Source: Taibaiella sp. (GTDB taxonomy: Bacteria > Bacteroidota > Bacteroidia > Chitinophagales > Chitinophagaceae). From it: 64,000 bases of DNA. Each line of letters begins with the position of its first letter. Position 1 is the stretch's first letter. The stretch spans positions 248,001 to 312,000 of the forward strand of contig JAHBTQ010000002.1 in NCBI GenBank assembly GCA_019638495.1, in the 5' to 3' direction. The position numbers and the translations under genes are program-made. The notes under the pieces were generated by a model that did no database searches, was not told the origin of the DNA, and saw nothing but the letters and a program-made list of their open reading frames with translations. Positions 15,792-23,406 of the stretch are shown in pieces.

Positions 15792-16343
15792 ATGGAAAGC
15801 CAAGCCCTAAATAACGTATCATTCAAAGGTGAAACCCGTTTGATCACAGGCCTTTTTGCCAACCATGATGTAGCAGAAGCGGCCTATACGGCTTTAATGG
15901 AAAAAGGATATTCAAGGGAGGAGATAAGCCTGGTGATGTCTGATGATACCCGGGAGAAGTATTTTCCTTCAGATACTGTTTTGAAGGATCCGGCCATAGC
16001 AGTGAAAGATTCTGCAAGCATCGTGCTGGAGGATGCCGCTGTTGGCACTGCGATTGGCAGCTCTATTGGTGCAATAATCGCGGCAATTGCTGCAATCGGT
16101 ACCAGTGTTGTCATTCCTGGTTTTGGGGTGGTGATAGCAGGACCAATTGCGGCCGGGCTAGCGGGTGCCGGTGCGGGCGGTATTGCCGGGAGCATTCTAG
16201 GTGCGCTTGAAGGTGCAGGCATAGCTGAGAACAGAGCAAAACTTGAGAAGAAATTGGAGAAGGGGTATATAATTATCGGATTTCACCCCCATAATGAGGA
16301 AGATGCCCGACATTTTGAGCAGGCCTGGCGGGAGTTCAGGTAA
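15792..16343 (+). CDS. YflT/DUF1269-like general stress protein with glycine zipper
   Basis: 183 residues. The N-terminal part (TRLITGLFANHDVAEAAYTA, then LMEKGYSREEISLVMSD) is the fold seen in YflT-type general stress proteins, in which the helix after NHDVAEAAY predicts a small ferredoxin-like domain. Residues ~75-140 are a glycine/alanine zipper that could span or insert into a membrane (GTAIGSSIGAIIAAIAAIG). The C-terminus returns to the domain fold (GYIIIGFHPHNEEDARHFEQ). Stress-linked by family; direct role unknown. Confidence 0.75.
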   Translation: MESQALNNVSFKGETRLITGLFANHDVAEAAYTALMEKGYSREEISLVMSDDTREKYFPSDTVLKDPAIAVKDSASIVLEDAAVGTAIGSSIGAIIAAIAAIGTSVVIPGFGVVIAGPIAAGLAGAGAGGIAGSILGALEGAGIAENRAKLEKKLEKGYIIIGFHPHNEEDARHFEQAWREFR

Positions 16344-16464
16344 TGTATAAAAAGAGTCCACAAACAGTTCGCCGACCTGGCTGTATTCATTTCATGGGCG
16401 TGTGCCGGCAGTAGCCTACCAAAACGCATGGTGCGTGCCTCACAGGATCGGGCGAACCGTACAG

Positions 16465-16497
16465 GAGTACCGGGTCATCACCTGGTACTCTTTTTTA
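16465..16497 (+). terminator. Rho-independent terminator
   Basis: An 11-bp stem from GAGTACC to GGTACTC (with an inner GGT/ACC and one G-U pair), loop CATC, then a T-rich run (TTTTTTATTT). It lies about 120 nt past the stress-protein gene, so it ends either that transcript or a separate short RNA. Confidence 0.75.
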
Positions 16498-16510
16498 TTT
16501 CTGAAAAAGA

Positions 16511-16541
16511 AAAAGGGTTGCAACAGATGTGCAACCCTTTT
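16511..16541. terminator. Bidirectional terminator at the rpmE 3' end
   Basis: A perfect 12-bp stem AAAAGGGTTGCA/TGCAACCCTTTT with a 7-nt loop, A- and T-rich on both sides. It lies just past the rpmE stop on the minus strand. Confidence 0.85.
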
Positions 16542-16559
16542 TTAAGTAATGTGATATTA

Positions 16560-16811
16560 TTACGCTTTCTTCTCGTAGCGCTTTTTGAACTTTTCGATAC
16601 GGCCTGCTGTATCCACGAACACAGATTTACCAGTATAGAATGGGTGTGAAGTGTTTGAAATTTCCACTTTTACCACAGGGTATTCTTTGCCATCTTCCCA
16701 AACAATGGTTTCCTTGCTAGGCGCTGCAGAGCGTGTGAGGAAAGTGGTTTCGTTTGATGTGTCTTTGAACACTACGAGACGATACGCTTCAGGATGAATT
16801 CCTTTTTTCAT
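16560..16811 (-). CDS. rpmE: 50S ribosomal protein L31 type B
   Basis: 83 residues. [20 protein letters not shown], the [11 protein letters not shown] block and the basic tail [10 protein letters not shown] are diagnostic of bacterial L31. The zinc-binding cysteines of the C+ paralog are absent, so this is the type B (zinc-independent) form. In many bacteria the two forms swap with zinc supply; no other L31 is in this window. A hairpin and a promoter sit in the leader. Confidence 0.97.
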   Translation of the reverse strand: MKKGIHPEAYRLVVFKDTSNETTFLTRSAAPSKETIVWEDGKEYPVVKVEISNTSHPFYTGKSVFVDTAGRIEKFKKRYEKKA

Positions 16812-16827
16812 TTTATTAGTTTTTACG

Positions 16828-16868
16828 CATGGATTTTGCCATGCCTGTTATTGAAGGGTGCAAAGATA
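16828..16868 (-). promoter_or_regulatory. rpmE leader: TATCTTTG promoter and GCATGG hairpin
   Basis: On the minus strand a TATCTTTG box (16861-16868) is followed by an RNA hairpin GGCATGGCAAAATCCATGC (16828-16846) and then the start at 16811. The hairpin in a short ribosomal-protein leader may be regulatory. Confidence 0.5.
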
Positions 16869-16899
16869 GCGTTTTTTACTATCAAAAGCATATTTTAGC

Positions 16900-17427
16900 C
16901 TACTTCTGTACAAATTTGTCAAGGTCTGCCCGAGCTTCTTCACTGCGGGAATACTTGCCAATGATCTTGCCGTCAGGGCCGATAAGCACAGCCTGAGGGA
17001 TGAACTCGACACCATATACGCTCACCGCCTTGGAATTCCATCCGGCCAGGTCGCTCATGTGATATGGCCAATCCAGTCCATCTTTGGCTATTGCGCCAGT
17101 CCAGGCATCTTTTTTCTGGTCTAATGAAACGTTTACAACGGCAAAACCTTTTTTAGCGCCTTTGTATTTCTTAGCCGAATATTCCTTTTGCATTGCAACC
17201 AGGCCGGGGTTTGACATGCGACAGGGCCCGCACCATGATGCCCAGAAGTCCACAAGGATATATCTACCTTTATTTAATTCGGATAGTTTCATGGCCTTAC
17301 CTGCGGGGTCTTCCATAGCCAGGTCAGGTGCCTGCTGGCCAACCTTGATGTGGGTATTTTCGTATTGTGCGCTTGCAGAGAAAATTACGCCCGCTGCCAG
17401 CGACAGTGTTGCAATCAGTTTCTTCAT
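16900..17427 (-). CDS. TlpA-family thioredoxin-like protein
   Basis: 175 residues. Signal peptide MKKLIATLSLAAGVIFSASA. The active site is WCGPC at residues 65-69 and the cis-proline is in GVEFIPQAVLIGPDG (FIP). This is the periplasmic TlpA/ResA/AhpC-TSA fold, which reduces disulfides in secreted proteins. Such proteins often serve cytochrome c maturation or redox repair. It is divergent from the HYC_CC_PP gene with 117 nt between them, a promoter-sized gap. Confidence 0.9.
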   Translation of the reverse strand: MKKLIATLSLAAGVIFSASAQYENTHIKVGQQAPDLAMEDPAGKAMKLSELNKGRYILVDFWASWCGPCRMSNPGLVAMQKEYSAKKYKGAKKGFAVVNVSLDQKKDAWTGAIAKDGLDWPYHMSDLAGWNSKAVSVYGVEFIPQAVLIGPDGKIIGKYSRSEEARADLDKFVQK

Positions 17428-17532
17428 TTTTTATTGCTATTGTGCATGTAAAAATAAGGGAACTATATCAAAACAAATTCATAAGGTTGGCCGGAATTGC
17501 ATTCGCTTTTGTGGTGCGGTTTGCAGTTTGTG

Positions 17533-17540
17533 TATCTTTG
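17533..17540 (+). promoter_or_regulatory. -7 box TATCTTTG almost at the GTG start
   Basis: TATCTTTG ends 4 nt before the GTG start of the HYC_CC_PP gene, so the transcript would be nearly leaderless if both calls hold. Confidence 0.5.
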
Positions 17541-17544
17541 CGCT

Positions 17545-17937
17545 GTGAAAAGGATAATAGCCACGATAGTATTGGTTGCATATACTGCAGCTGCTATCAG
17601 TTTTTCCTTTTCTGTCCACTATTGTGGTGGCAGTCTTCAGGGCGTTTATCTGACTGCAGGTCATGAAGCAGGCTGCTGTGACGACGAGGAAGAGGCTGAT
17701 GGCTGCTGCGAGGATAGGGTGGTGAGTGCCAAGACAAATGCCGACCATAACTTTCAGACGCACGATTTTGTACTTAAGCCTGTTGTTAGCGCAGCTCCTT
17801 TGCCACTTTCGTGGATATCGCATATACCACTTCTACCCAGGGCCTACGCAAATATCGTATCTGTAATACATGGCCCTGCGCCTCCGCTCATTTGCGGAGT
17901 TCCTCTATTTGTTCTACATAGGAATTTCAGGATATGA
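17545..17937 (+). CDS. HYC_CC_PP family small secreted protein, metal-linked
   Basis: 130 residues from the GTG at 17545; the 48 nt upstream in frame are promoter sequence and are excluded. A signal-anchor stretch (VKRIIATIVLVAYTAAAISF) is followed by HYCGG, a cysteine cluster CCDDEEEADGCCED and a late PP motif (APPLICGVPLF), the pattern that names this Bacteroidota family. The acidic cysteine cluster looks suited to metal binding. It heads a run of metal-relay genes on the same strand. Confidence 0.8.
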   Translation: MKRIIATIVLVAYTAAAISFSFSVHYCGGSLQGVYLTAGHEAGCCDDEEEADGCCEDRVVSAKTNADHNFQTHDFVLKPVVSAAPLPLSWISHIPLLPRAYANIVSVIHGPAPPLICGVPLFVLHRNFRI

Positions 17938-17968
17938 TACCTTCTTTTTTTAAAGGAGGCGATTTGTA

Positions 17969-18013
17969 ATGCCGGGTGTTAATATTCCGGTTCTTTATTT
18001 TATTCAATCATAA
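17969..18013 (+). other. Possible 14-codon leader ORF with strong Shine-Dalgarno
   Basis: AAAGGAGG (17952-17959) lies 9 nt before ATG at 17969, reading MPGVNIPVLYFIQS then stop. It ends 12 nt before the HMA gene. Strong Shine-Dalgarno sequences are rare in this window, so it may be a regulatory leader peptide, or chance. Confidence 0.3.
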
Positions 18014-18025
18014 TATCAATTCGAA

Positions 18026-18379
18026 ATGAAAAGCATTAAAAAAATAGTGCTGGTAGCTATGATGCTGCCGGCTTTTGGAGTAGCGATGGCGCAAACAGTT
18101 GCGGAGAAAATAACGGTGTCCGGAAACTGCGGCATGTGTAAAAAGAAAATAGAATCGGCTGCCAAAGAGGCTGGAGCAAAAAAAGCTGAATGGGATGCAG
18201 ATTCAAAGGTGCTTACCGTAAAGTATAACCAGAAAGAGACTAGCAATGACGCCATCCAAAAAAAGGTGGCAGAGACCGGCTACGATACGGAAAAGTACAC
18301 GGCAACTATGGATGCATATAATAGGTTGCACTCCTGCTGCCAGTATGATAACAAGCGCAAGCCTGTGGGCGATAAGTAA
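18026..18379 (+). CDS. Secreted heavy-metal-associated (HMA) domain protein 1
   Basis: 117 residues. Signal peptide (MKSIKKIVLVAMMLPAFGVA), then an HMA-type fold: VAEKITVSGNCGMCKKKIES has the CxxC metal site (CGMC), and VLTVKYNQKETSNDAIQKKV matches the second half. The methionine normally two residues before the first Cys is replaced by N. A second cysteine pair (SCCQYD) lies near the C-terminus. It is likely a periplasmic carrier of copper or a similar soft metal. Next gene after 19 nt. Confidence 0.85.
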   Translation: MKSIKKIVLVAMMLPAFGVAMAQTVAEKITVSGNCGMCKKKIESAAKEAGAKKAEWDADSKVLTVKYNQKETSNDAIQKKVAETGYDTEKYTATMDAYNRLHSCCQYDNKRKPVGDK

Positions 18380-18398
18380 ACTAAAATCATATAATAAA

Positions 18399-18941
18399 AT
18401 GAGGAAACTAATTGCAATAATCACACTTGCACTTGCGGCAGTGTGCCCGGCTGTGGCCCAACCGCAGTCTGCTAAGCTTGTGGCCAGTGGGCTCACATGC
18501 AGCATGTGTAGCAAGGCCATTTACAAGGCGCTTGAAAAGGTGTCGTATATATCGGCAATCGATGTTGACATCGAAAAATCGAGCTACGAGATCAGGTTTA
18601 AACCGGGAGTGGATATAGAACCGGACGAAATGAAGAAGGCGGTGGAAGATGCGGGATTTTTTGTGGCATCGCTGCAGCTAGAAGTAAAGATGGACGGGGT
18701 GCCGGTAAAGAACGACGCACATGTGACCATGGGGGGGGCCACCTATCATTTTGTGAAGGTGCCGGAGAAAACCCTGAATGGCGACGTGAAGTTGACCCTG
18801 ATAGACAAAAACTATATGCCGGCAAAGGCAAGGAAGAAGTTTGATAAGTACACGAACATGAAATGCTACGAAACGGGCGTAGCAGAGGCATGTTGCGTGC
18901 ACAGTGGAAAAACCAATAGGATTTACCATGTTACGATGTAA
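18399..18941 (+). CDS. Secreted HMA-domain protein 2
   Basis: 180 residues from the ATG at 18399; an in-frame ATG at 18246 lies inside the preceding gene and is rejected. Signal peptide MRKLIAIITLALAAVCPAVA, then LVASGLTCSMCSKAIYKALE with the CSMC metal site, and a C-terminal beta-rich domain (residues ~100-175) not found in HMA protein 1. Paralog of the gene upstream with an added domain. It likely passes metal to the outer-membrane protein encoded next, whose start overlaps this gene by 14 nt. Confidence 0.85.
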   Translation: MRKLIAIITLALAAVCPAVAQPQSAKLVASGLTCSMCSKAIYKALEKVSYISAIDVDIEKSSYEIRFKPGVDIEPDEMKKAVEDAGFFVASLQLEVKMDGVPVKNDAHVTMGGATYHFVKVPEKTLNGDVKLTLIDKNYMPAKARKKFDKYTNMKCYETGVAEACCVHSGKTNRIYHVTM

Positions 18942-19764
18942 ATGGATCGTGGCTGCGTCATTAGTACTTGGGTTAGGACGTGCAACGGCGCAGGAGTTGT
19001 TTGTATATTCCGAACCGGCCAGTAACATGCCGGCGGGGTCTACCGGTTTGCGCCTGTCTAACTGGATAATGGACGAACCGGCCGCCAACCGTATCAATTA
19101 CCACCTCATACCCGAAATAATGTGGGGTGTAAACCGTGACCTGATGGTTCATGCCGAGGGCTTTTTCAGCAATCGTAACGGGCAGCTTGTAGCCGAAGGA
19201 GCAGGTGTCTATGCCAAATACCGATTCTTCAGCCGGGATGAAGTGTTTCATCACTTCCGTATGGCGGCGTTTGGCAGGGTAGCAAGTAACAATGCCGATA
19301 TACACCAGGAAGCGATAATGACCAATGGTCATAATACAGGTTACCAGGTGGGGCTGGTGGCTACGCAGTTGCTGCATAAGCTGGCGTTGTCGGCCACCGG
19401 GTACTATGAGTATGCGGCTGACAACTTTGGCAAGCACGAGATACCGGTAGGACAACCGCGACAGGCGCTGAACTACATACTCTCTGCCGGAAAGCTGATG
19501 CTGCCTAAACACTACAAGAGCTATAACCAGACAAACCTGAACTTGATGCTGGAGGTGATAGGGCAGGAACTGCCTGAAACCGGGCAGCGGACACTGGATA
19601 TAGCGCCGTCAATTCAGCTGATATTTCATAGCCAGGCCCGGCTTGATATTGGCTACAGACAGGAATTATATAGCAATGCCCTGCGAACTGCGCCCAATGG
19701 AATGCTGGTGAGGTTTGAATATTTGTTATTCAAATCGCCATTTACAAGAAAGGGTGATGCCTAG
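18928..19764 (+). CDS. Outer-membrane protein at the end of the metal operon
   Basis: 278 residues from the ATG at 18928; a GTG at 18904 is possible but MLRCKWIVAASLVLGLG gives a better signal peptide. The body is a run of amphipathic strands with glycine/asparagine turns and many aromatic residues, as in an outer-membrane beta-barrel (HLIPEIMWGVNRDLMVHAEG, YQVGLVATQLLHKLALSATG). The overlap with HMA protein 2 points to translational coupling and a shared role in metal handling. No channel family is recognised. Confidence 0.7.
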   Translation: MLRCKWIVAASLVLGLGRATAQELFVYSEPASNMPAGSTGLRLSNWIMDEPAANRINYHLIPEIMWGVNRDLMVHAEGFFSNRNGQLVAEGAGVYAKYRFFSRDEVFHHFRMAAFGRVASNNADIHQEAIMTNGHNTGYQVGLVATQLLHKLALSATGYYEYAADNFGKHEIPVGQPRQALNYILSAGKLMLPKHYKSYNQTNLNLMLEVIGQELPETGQRTLDIAPSIQLIFHSQARLDIGYRQELYSNALRTAPNGMLVRFEYLLFKSPFTRKGDA

Positions 19765-19771
19765 TAATGAA

Positions 19772-19799
19772 CCGCCACGGTTTTTAAAGACCGTGGCGG
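19772..19799. terminator. Likely terminator after the metal operon
   Basis: A 10-bp stem CCGCCACGGT/ACCGTGGCGG with loop TTTTAAAG. The T tract after it is weak, so efficiency is uncertain. Confidence 0.6.
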
Positions 19800-19892
19800 A
19801 TTCTCACTGATATGGGGTCTAACGTCTGACTATTAACTGCGGCTTTAACCAATTCAATTCCAGCGGAAATGTGCTAACTTGCCGCCTTTCTT

Positions 19893-20591
19893 ATGAATCG
19901 TAAGTATACGAATATTATTCGTTATGTGATGGACGAATGGTTGCCGCCGAGTATCCGCGACGCCCGTTGGTTCATGTATCCGTTTTTCTGGTATTGGTTT
20001 AAGGGCAAGAACATTGAGCTCTATATGGAACTGAAGAAGAAGATCGTGAACATGACGGACGATGATGTGAGTAACATGTATCGCGAGCTGGACTGCAGGG
20101 CAGGAGACAGGCCTACGGACTCCAGCGAGGAGAGCCTGGACTACTGTATCGCCAACTTTGCACCGGGCGCAAAGACGCTGCTTGACGTGGGTTGTGGTCG
20201 CGGCTACTTCATAAAGAAGGTGGCAAAAGATGCTCCGGGGCTGGCTCTTACTGGTTGTGACGTGAAGGAACATGTGGACCTGGGCAGCGCTGCTTATACA
20301 AAAGGGTCTATATTTAAGCTACCCTTTGAAGATGGTGCCTTTGATATTGTTACTTGCCAGCACACGATAGAACACCTTGTGGACGTGCAGTCTGCAATGA
20401 ATGAACTCAAGCGTGTATGCAAAAAGCAGCTCATTATCATCACTCCCCGTCAGCGCTATTATTACTATACGCTGGACCTGCATCTGAATTTTTATCCTGA
20501 AGCCTATTATTTACTAAAAGAGGTGAACATGCCCGGTGCTGACTGCAAAGAGATAAGCGGCGACTGGGTGTGTTTTGCAAATAAGAACTAA
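19893..20591 (+). CDS. Class I SAM-dependent methyltransferase 1
   Basis: 232 residues. Residues ~95-200 hold the Methyltransf_11 pattern: motif I LLDVGCGRGYFIKK, then LTGCDVKEH, IFKLPFEDGAFDIVTCQHTI (motif post-I to IV) and ELKRVCKKQLIIITP. The N-terminal 90 residues are specific to this protein. Its substrate cannot be read; the pairing with a second methyltransferase suggests small-molecule or lipid modification. The stop overlaps the next start (TAATG). Confidence 0.88.
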   Translation: MNRKYTNIIRYVMDEWLPPSIRDARWFMYPFFWYWFKGKNIELYMELKKKIVNMTDDDVSNMYRELDCRAGDRPTDSSEESLDYCIANFAPGAKTLLDVGCGRGYFIKKVAKDAPGLALTGCDVKEHVDLGSAAYTKGSIFKLPFEDGAFDIVTCQHTIEHLVDVQSAMNELKRVCKKQLIIITPRQRYYYYTLDLHLNFYPEAYYLLKEVNMPGADCKEISGDWVCFANKN

Positions 20592-21415
20592 TGAAGCCAG
20601 CCAAGACCGAGATACACGGGATACCATGCTATGCACCCGACCTGGCCATTGAAAATGATGGGTATCCTTCTACAGGATTTGAAAACTACTTTAAGTATGA
20701 GGAAGGCAGCTTTTGGTTTCGCACGCGTAACCAACTGATAGAGTACCTTTTCAAAAAGTATACCGACCAGTCGGTGAAGCAGACCTTTATGGAGATAGGC
20801 TGCGGAACCGGTTATGTACTGAAGGGTCTGTCAAAGCTGCCCAATGCTGAGCTGATAGGTTCTGAGATATACGTGAACGGATTAACGTTTGCACAGAAGC
20901 GCCTGCCAAATGTAAAGTTTGTGCAGCTTGATGCGCGTGATATGCCGTTTGAGAATGAGATAGACAACATAGGTGCATTTGATGTGCTGGAGCACATAGA
21001 GGAAGATGAGGCTGTGATGAAGTCGGTATTTACAGCATTAAAGCCCGGCGGTAAATTCTATATCTCTGTTCCCCAGCACCAGTTCCTTTGGAGTAATATT
21101 GACGAATATCTATGCCACAAGCGCAGGTACTCGCGTAGCGAGATGGTGGGCAAGCTCAAAGCGGCCGGGTTTGAGATCAAGTGGGTTTCATCATACGTGT
21201 TTACTCTTTTCCCTGCAATGGCCATATCGCGCCTGCTAAAGAAAAAGGCTCCGGAAACCAATACCTATAACAAGACAGTGCAAACAGAAATCGTGTTGCC
21301 AAAATTCCTGGACTCGATAATGGATGGGCTCATGGGAATAGACAAGCTGCTGATAAAGATGGGGGTTTCATTGCCCGTTGGCGGCAGTTTGTATGTGGTA
21401 GCGGTTAAGAAGTAG
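20591..21415 (+). CDS. Class I SAM-dependent methyltransferase 2
   Basis: 274 residues. Motif I FMEIGCGTGYVLKGL, then LIGSEIYVNGL, FVQLDARDMPFENEID and AFDVLEHIEEDEAV (motif IV). A later SVPQHQFLWSNIDEYLCHKR block and a hydrophobic patch near residue 200 resemble the ubiquinone/polyprenyl and lipid-linked methyltransferase subset, but the substrate is unproven. It is translationally coupled to methyltransferase 1. Confidence 0.88.
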   Translation: MKPAKTEIHGIPCYAPDLAIENDGYPSTGFENYFKYEEGSFWFRTRNQLIEYLFKKYTDQSVKQTFMEIGCGTGYVLKGLSKLPNAELIGSEIYVNGLTFAQKRLPNVKFVQLDARDMPFENEIDNIGAFDVLEHIEEDEAVMKSVFTALKPGGKFYISVPQHQFLWSNIDEYLCHKRRYSRSEMVGKLKAAGFEIKWVSSYVFTLFPAMAISRLLKKKAPETNTYNKTVQTEIVLPKFLDSIMDGLMGIDKLLIKMGVSLPVGGSLYVVAVKK

Positions 21416-21421
21416 TAGGTA

Positions 21422-22063
21422 TCAGAACTTTATGAGCATTCTGCACTGATAGGTGCCCCAGAATATCATGTGGTTATATTCTCTAGGTTGTGGTATGAGC
21501 CATTGGCTGGCCGGAATTTCAGAAACAAGTCTTACTGCTTCTGCATCCAGCATCGGATTGAGAGAATGTATGATGCGGAGATTCTTTGCCGTTTCACCCG
21601 ATTTAATGGTAAACCCAACTGTAACGTAACCATGTATTCTCTTACTTAAGTTTTCTGGATATTTCAGGTTGTGCTTGATGTAGTTGTATGGCTCCTTTAT
21701 CATCGCTAGTACTATACGGGCGTAGGCCTCAGTTCCAAGGACTTCACATTTCTCTGCGGCATAGTAAATAAGCGTATCATACGCTACAACTTCACTGTCC
21801 GGTATTGTGGAATTGTATGGAGCATAAACGCCTTCTGGTAATCTTGTTTGAGGAATGCGATACACAGCCCCCACACTATATGGGTTAAAGAGAAAGACCG
21901 TGTCGCGGGTGCCATTGTTCTCTTTGCAATTGAGAATATGAATGTATTGTGCTGAAGTTCTTGCCGGAATGAATAACGACATTATGAGACCTATGACGAA
22001 CGACATCTGCGATTTTGTTTTAAGCCTGTACGGATTCAACTTTTGGTCGCTTGTCTTATTCAT
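21422..22063 (-). CDS. TonB C-terminal domain protein, secreted
   Basis: 213 residues from the ATG at 22063; an in-frame upstream ATG at 22111 adds only a poor hydrophobic run. A signal-like helix (MSFVIGLIMSLFIPARTSAQ) sits at residues ~20-40. The C-terminal 90 residues follow the TonB/energy-transducer fold: LKYPENLSKRIHGYVTVGFT, then IKSGETAKNLRIIHSLNPML and ASQWLIPQ. It lacks the proline-rich linker of a full TonB, so it may be a periplasmic TonB-like protein rather than an energy transducer. Function uncertain. Confidence 0.7.
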   Translation of the reverse strand: MNKTSDQKLNPYRLKTKSQMSFVIGLIMSLFIPARTSAQYIHILNCKENNGTRDTVFLFNPYSVGAVYRIPQTRLPEGVYAPYNSTIPDSEVVAYDTLIYYAAEKCEVLGTEAYARIVLAMIKEPYNYIKHNLKYPENLSKRIHGYVTVGFTIKSGETAKNLRIIHSLNPMLDAEAVRLVSEIPASQWLIPQPREYNHMIFWGTYQCRMLIKF

Positions 22064-22177
22064 GATCCAATTAAGCGTGTTTAGCAAATATATTTCGATA
22101 TTGGATTGCATGCATTATGCTGGTAATTAGTGTGTAGATGGTAGCGATACTATTTCTCTATTGCCACTTAAGAATTA

Positions 22178-22189
22178 ATGTACGTACAT
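22178..22189 (+). promoter_or_regulatory. Perfect palindrome in the Old Yellow Enzyme promoter
   Basis: ATGTACGTACAT is its own reverse complement. It lies about 65 nt before the start of the enzyme gene and about 10 nt before a TAATTTTGC box, a likely operator position for a redox or electrophile sensor. The regulator is not in this window. Confidence 0.45.
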
Positions 22190-22254
22190 GCAAAATTTGA
22201 CTGCCTAATTTTGCGTGCTCAAGATCTACTGAAATTATAAAAACAATAAGAACG

Positions 22255-23322
22255 ATGCAGACAAACGAGATTCTTTTCAGCGAATACAAATTAGGTCCTA
22301 TTAATCTGAAGAATAGGGTCGTGATGGCCCCAATGACTCGCAGCAGAGCAATTGGAAATGTACCCAACGAGTTAATGGCGCAATATTATTCCGACAGGGC
22401 AGAAGCAGGGTTGATAATTACCGAAGGTGTTTCTCCCTCGCCAAATGGATTGGGATACTCACGTATACCGGGGGCGTTTAATGATGCACAAGTGGCAGGC
22501 TGGAAGGCAATAACAGAGGCAGTGCATGCTAAGGGTGGCAAGATATTCATGCAATTGATGCATACCGGCAGGGTAGCGCATGCAGCAAACATGCCGGAGG
22601 GTGCTAAAGTAGTAGGGCCCTCACCTATAGCCGCTGCAGGTGATATGTGGACGGATGCACAGGGCATGCAGCCGATGCCGGTACCCGAGGAAATCCCAAC
22701 CGCTGAAATACCTGCACTGATACAAGAATACGTTGATGCTGCTAAGAATGCGATGGCAGCGGGATTTGACGGAGTGGAGATACATGCTGCTAACGGTTAT
22801 CTTCCCATGCAGTTTTTGAACATAGCATCAAATCAGCGTACTGACGAATATGGTGGTAGCTACGAGAATCGCAATCGATTTGTGATAGAACTTGCTAAGG
22901 CTATGGTAGCAGCAGTAGGGAAAGAACATGTGGGCATTCGCCTTTCTCCATTTAATCCATTCAACAGCATGACGCCTGATCCGCAGCATGAAGAGGCGCA
23001 GTTTACGGCACTTGCAAAAGGATTGAATGAGGCAGGAGTGTGTTACATACATATGCTTGGTTTTGCCCTGCCCGATTCACTCTTGCAGTCAATGAAGAAG
23101 GAATATAGCGGCCCAATTATGCTGAATGGCGGCTACACTGCAGACCGTGCCGCCGCTGATATAACAGCAGGCAAAGCCGATCTTATTTCATTTGGCAATA
23201 CATTCCTCAGCAATCCGGACCTTGTGACACGCATGAAACAGGGAGCTGCGCTGACACCTGCTGATCAGAATACATTTTATACACCGGGTGCCGTGGGGTA
23301 CAATGACTATCCGACGCTTTAG
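22255..23322 (+). CDS. Old Yellow Enzyme family alkene reductase
   Basis: 355 residues. NLKNRVVMAPMTRSRA lies near the N-terminus. The active-site pair is in FDGVEIHAANGYLPMQFL (HxxN, substrate binding) and GGSYENR follows. LNGGYTADRAAADI and FGNTFLSNPDLVTRM are the FMN-binding end of the barrel. These FMN-dependent TIM barrels reduce activated C=C bonds and nitro compounds using NAD(P)H, usually for detoxification. The length is typical. A strong terminator follows, and a palindrome sits in the promoter. Confidence 0.93.
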   Translation: MQTNEILFSEYKLGPINLKNRVVMAPMTRSRAIGNVPNELMAQYYSDRAEAGLIITEGVSPSPNGLGYSRIPGAFNDAQVAGWKAITEAVHAKGGKIFMQLMHTGRVAHAANMPEGAKVVGPSPIAAAGDMWTDAQGMQPMPVPEEIPTAEIPALIQEYVDAAKNAMAAGFDGVEIHAANGYLPMQFLNIASNQRTDEYGGSYENRNRFVIELAKAMVAAVGKEHVGIRLSPFNPFNSMTPDPQHEEAQFTALAKGLNEAGVCYIHMLGFALPDSLLQSMKKEYSGPIMLNGGYTADRAAADITAGKADLISFGNTFLSNPDLVTRMKQGAALTPADQNTFYTPGAVGYNDYPTL

Positions 23323-23342
23323 GTGACTATTAGTTGAACGAT

Positions 23343-23377
23343 AAAGGGCTGTCTTAGGATAAATAAGACAGCCCTTT
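23343..23377. terminator. Bidirectional terminator after the Old Yellow Enzyme gene
   Basis: A perfect 14-bp stem AAAGGGCTGTCTTA/TAAGACAGCCCTTT with a 7-nt loop and a long T run. It also ends the convergent dideoxyhexose operon on the minus strand. Confidence 0.9.
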
Positions 23378-23406
23378 TTTTGAGATTTTCTGAGATTGAA
23401 ATTGCA

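Noticed and set aside
16428-16649. 73-codon plus-strand frame over the terminators and rpmE end
   Set aside because: It runs through two terminator hairpins and antisense to rpmE.
18246-18398. Upstream ATG for HMA protein 2
   Set aside because: It lies inside the preceding gene and would bury the signal peptide; the ATG at 18399 fits.
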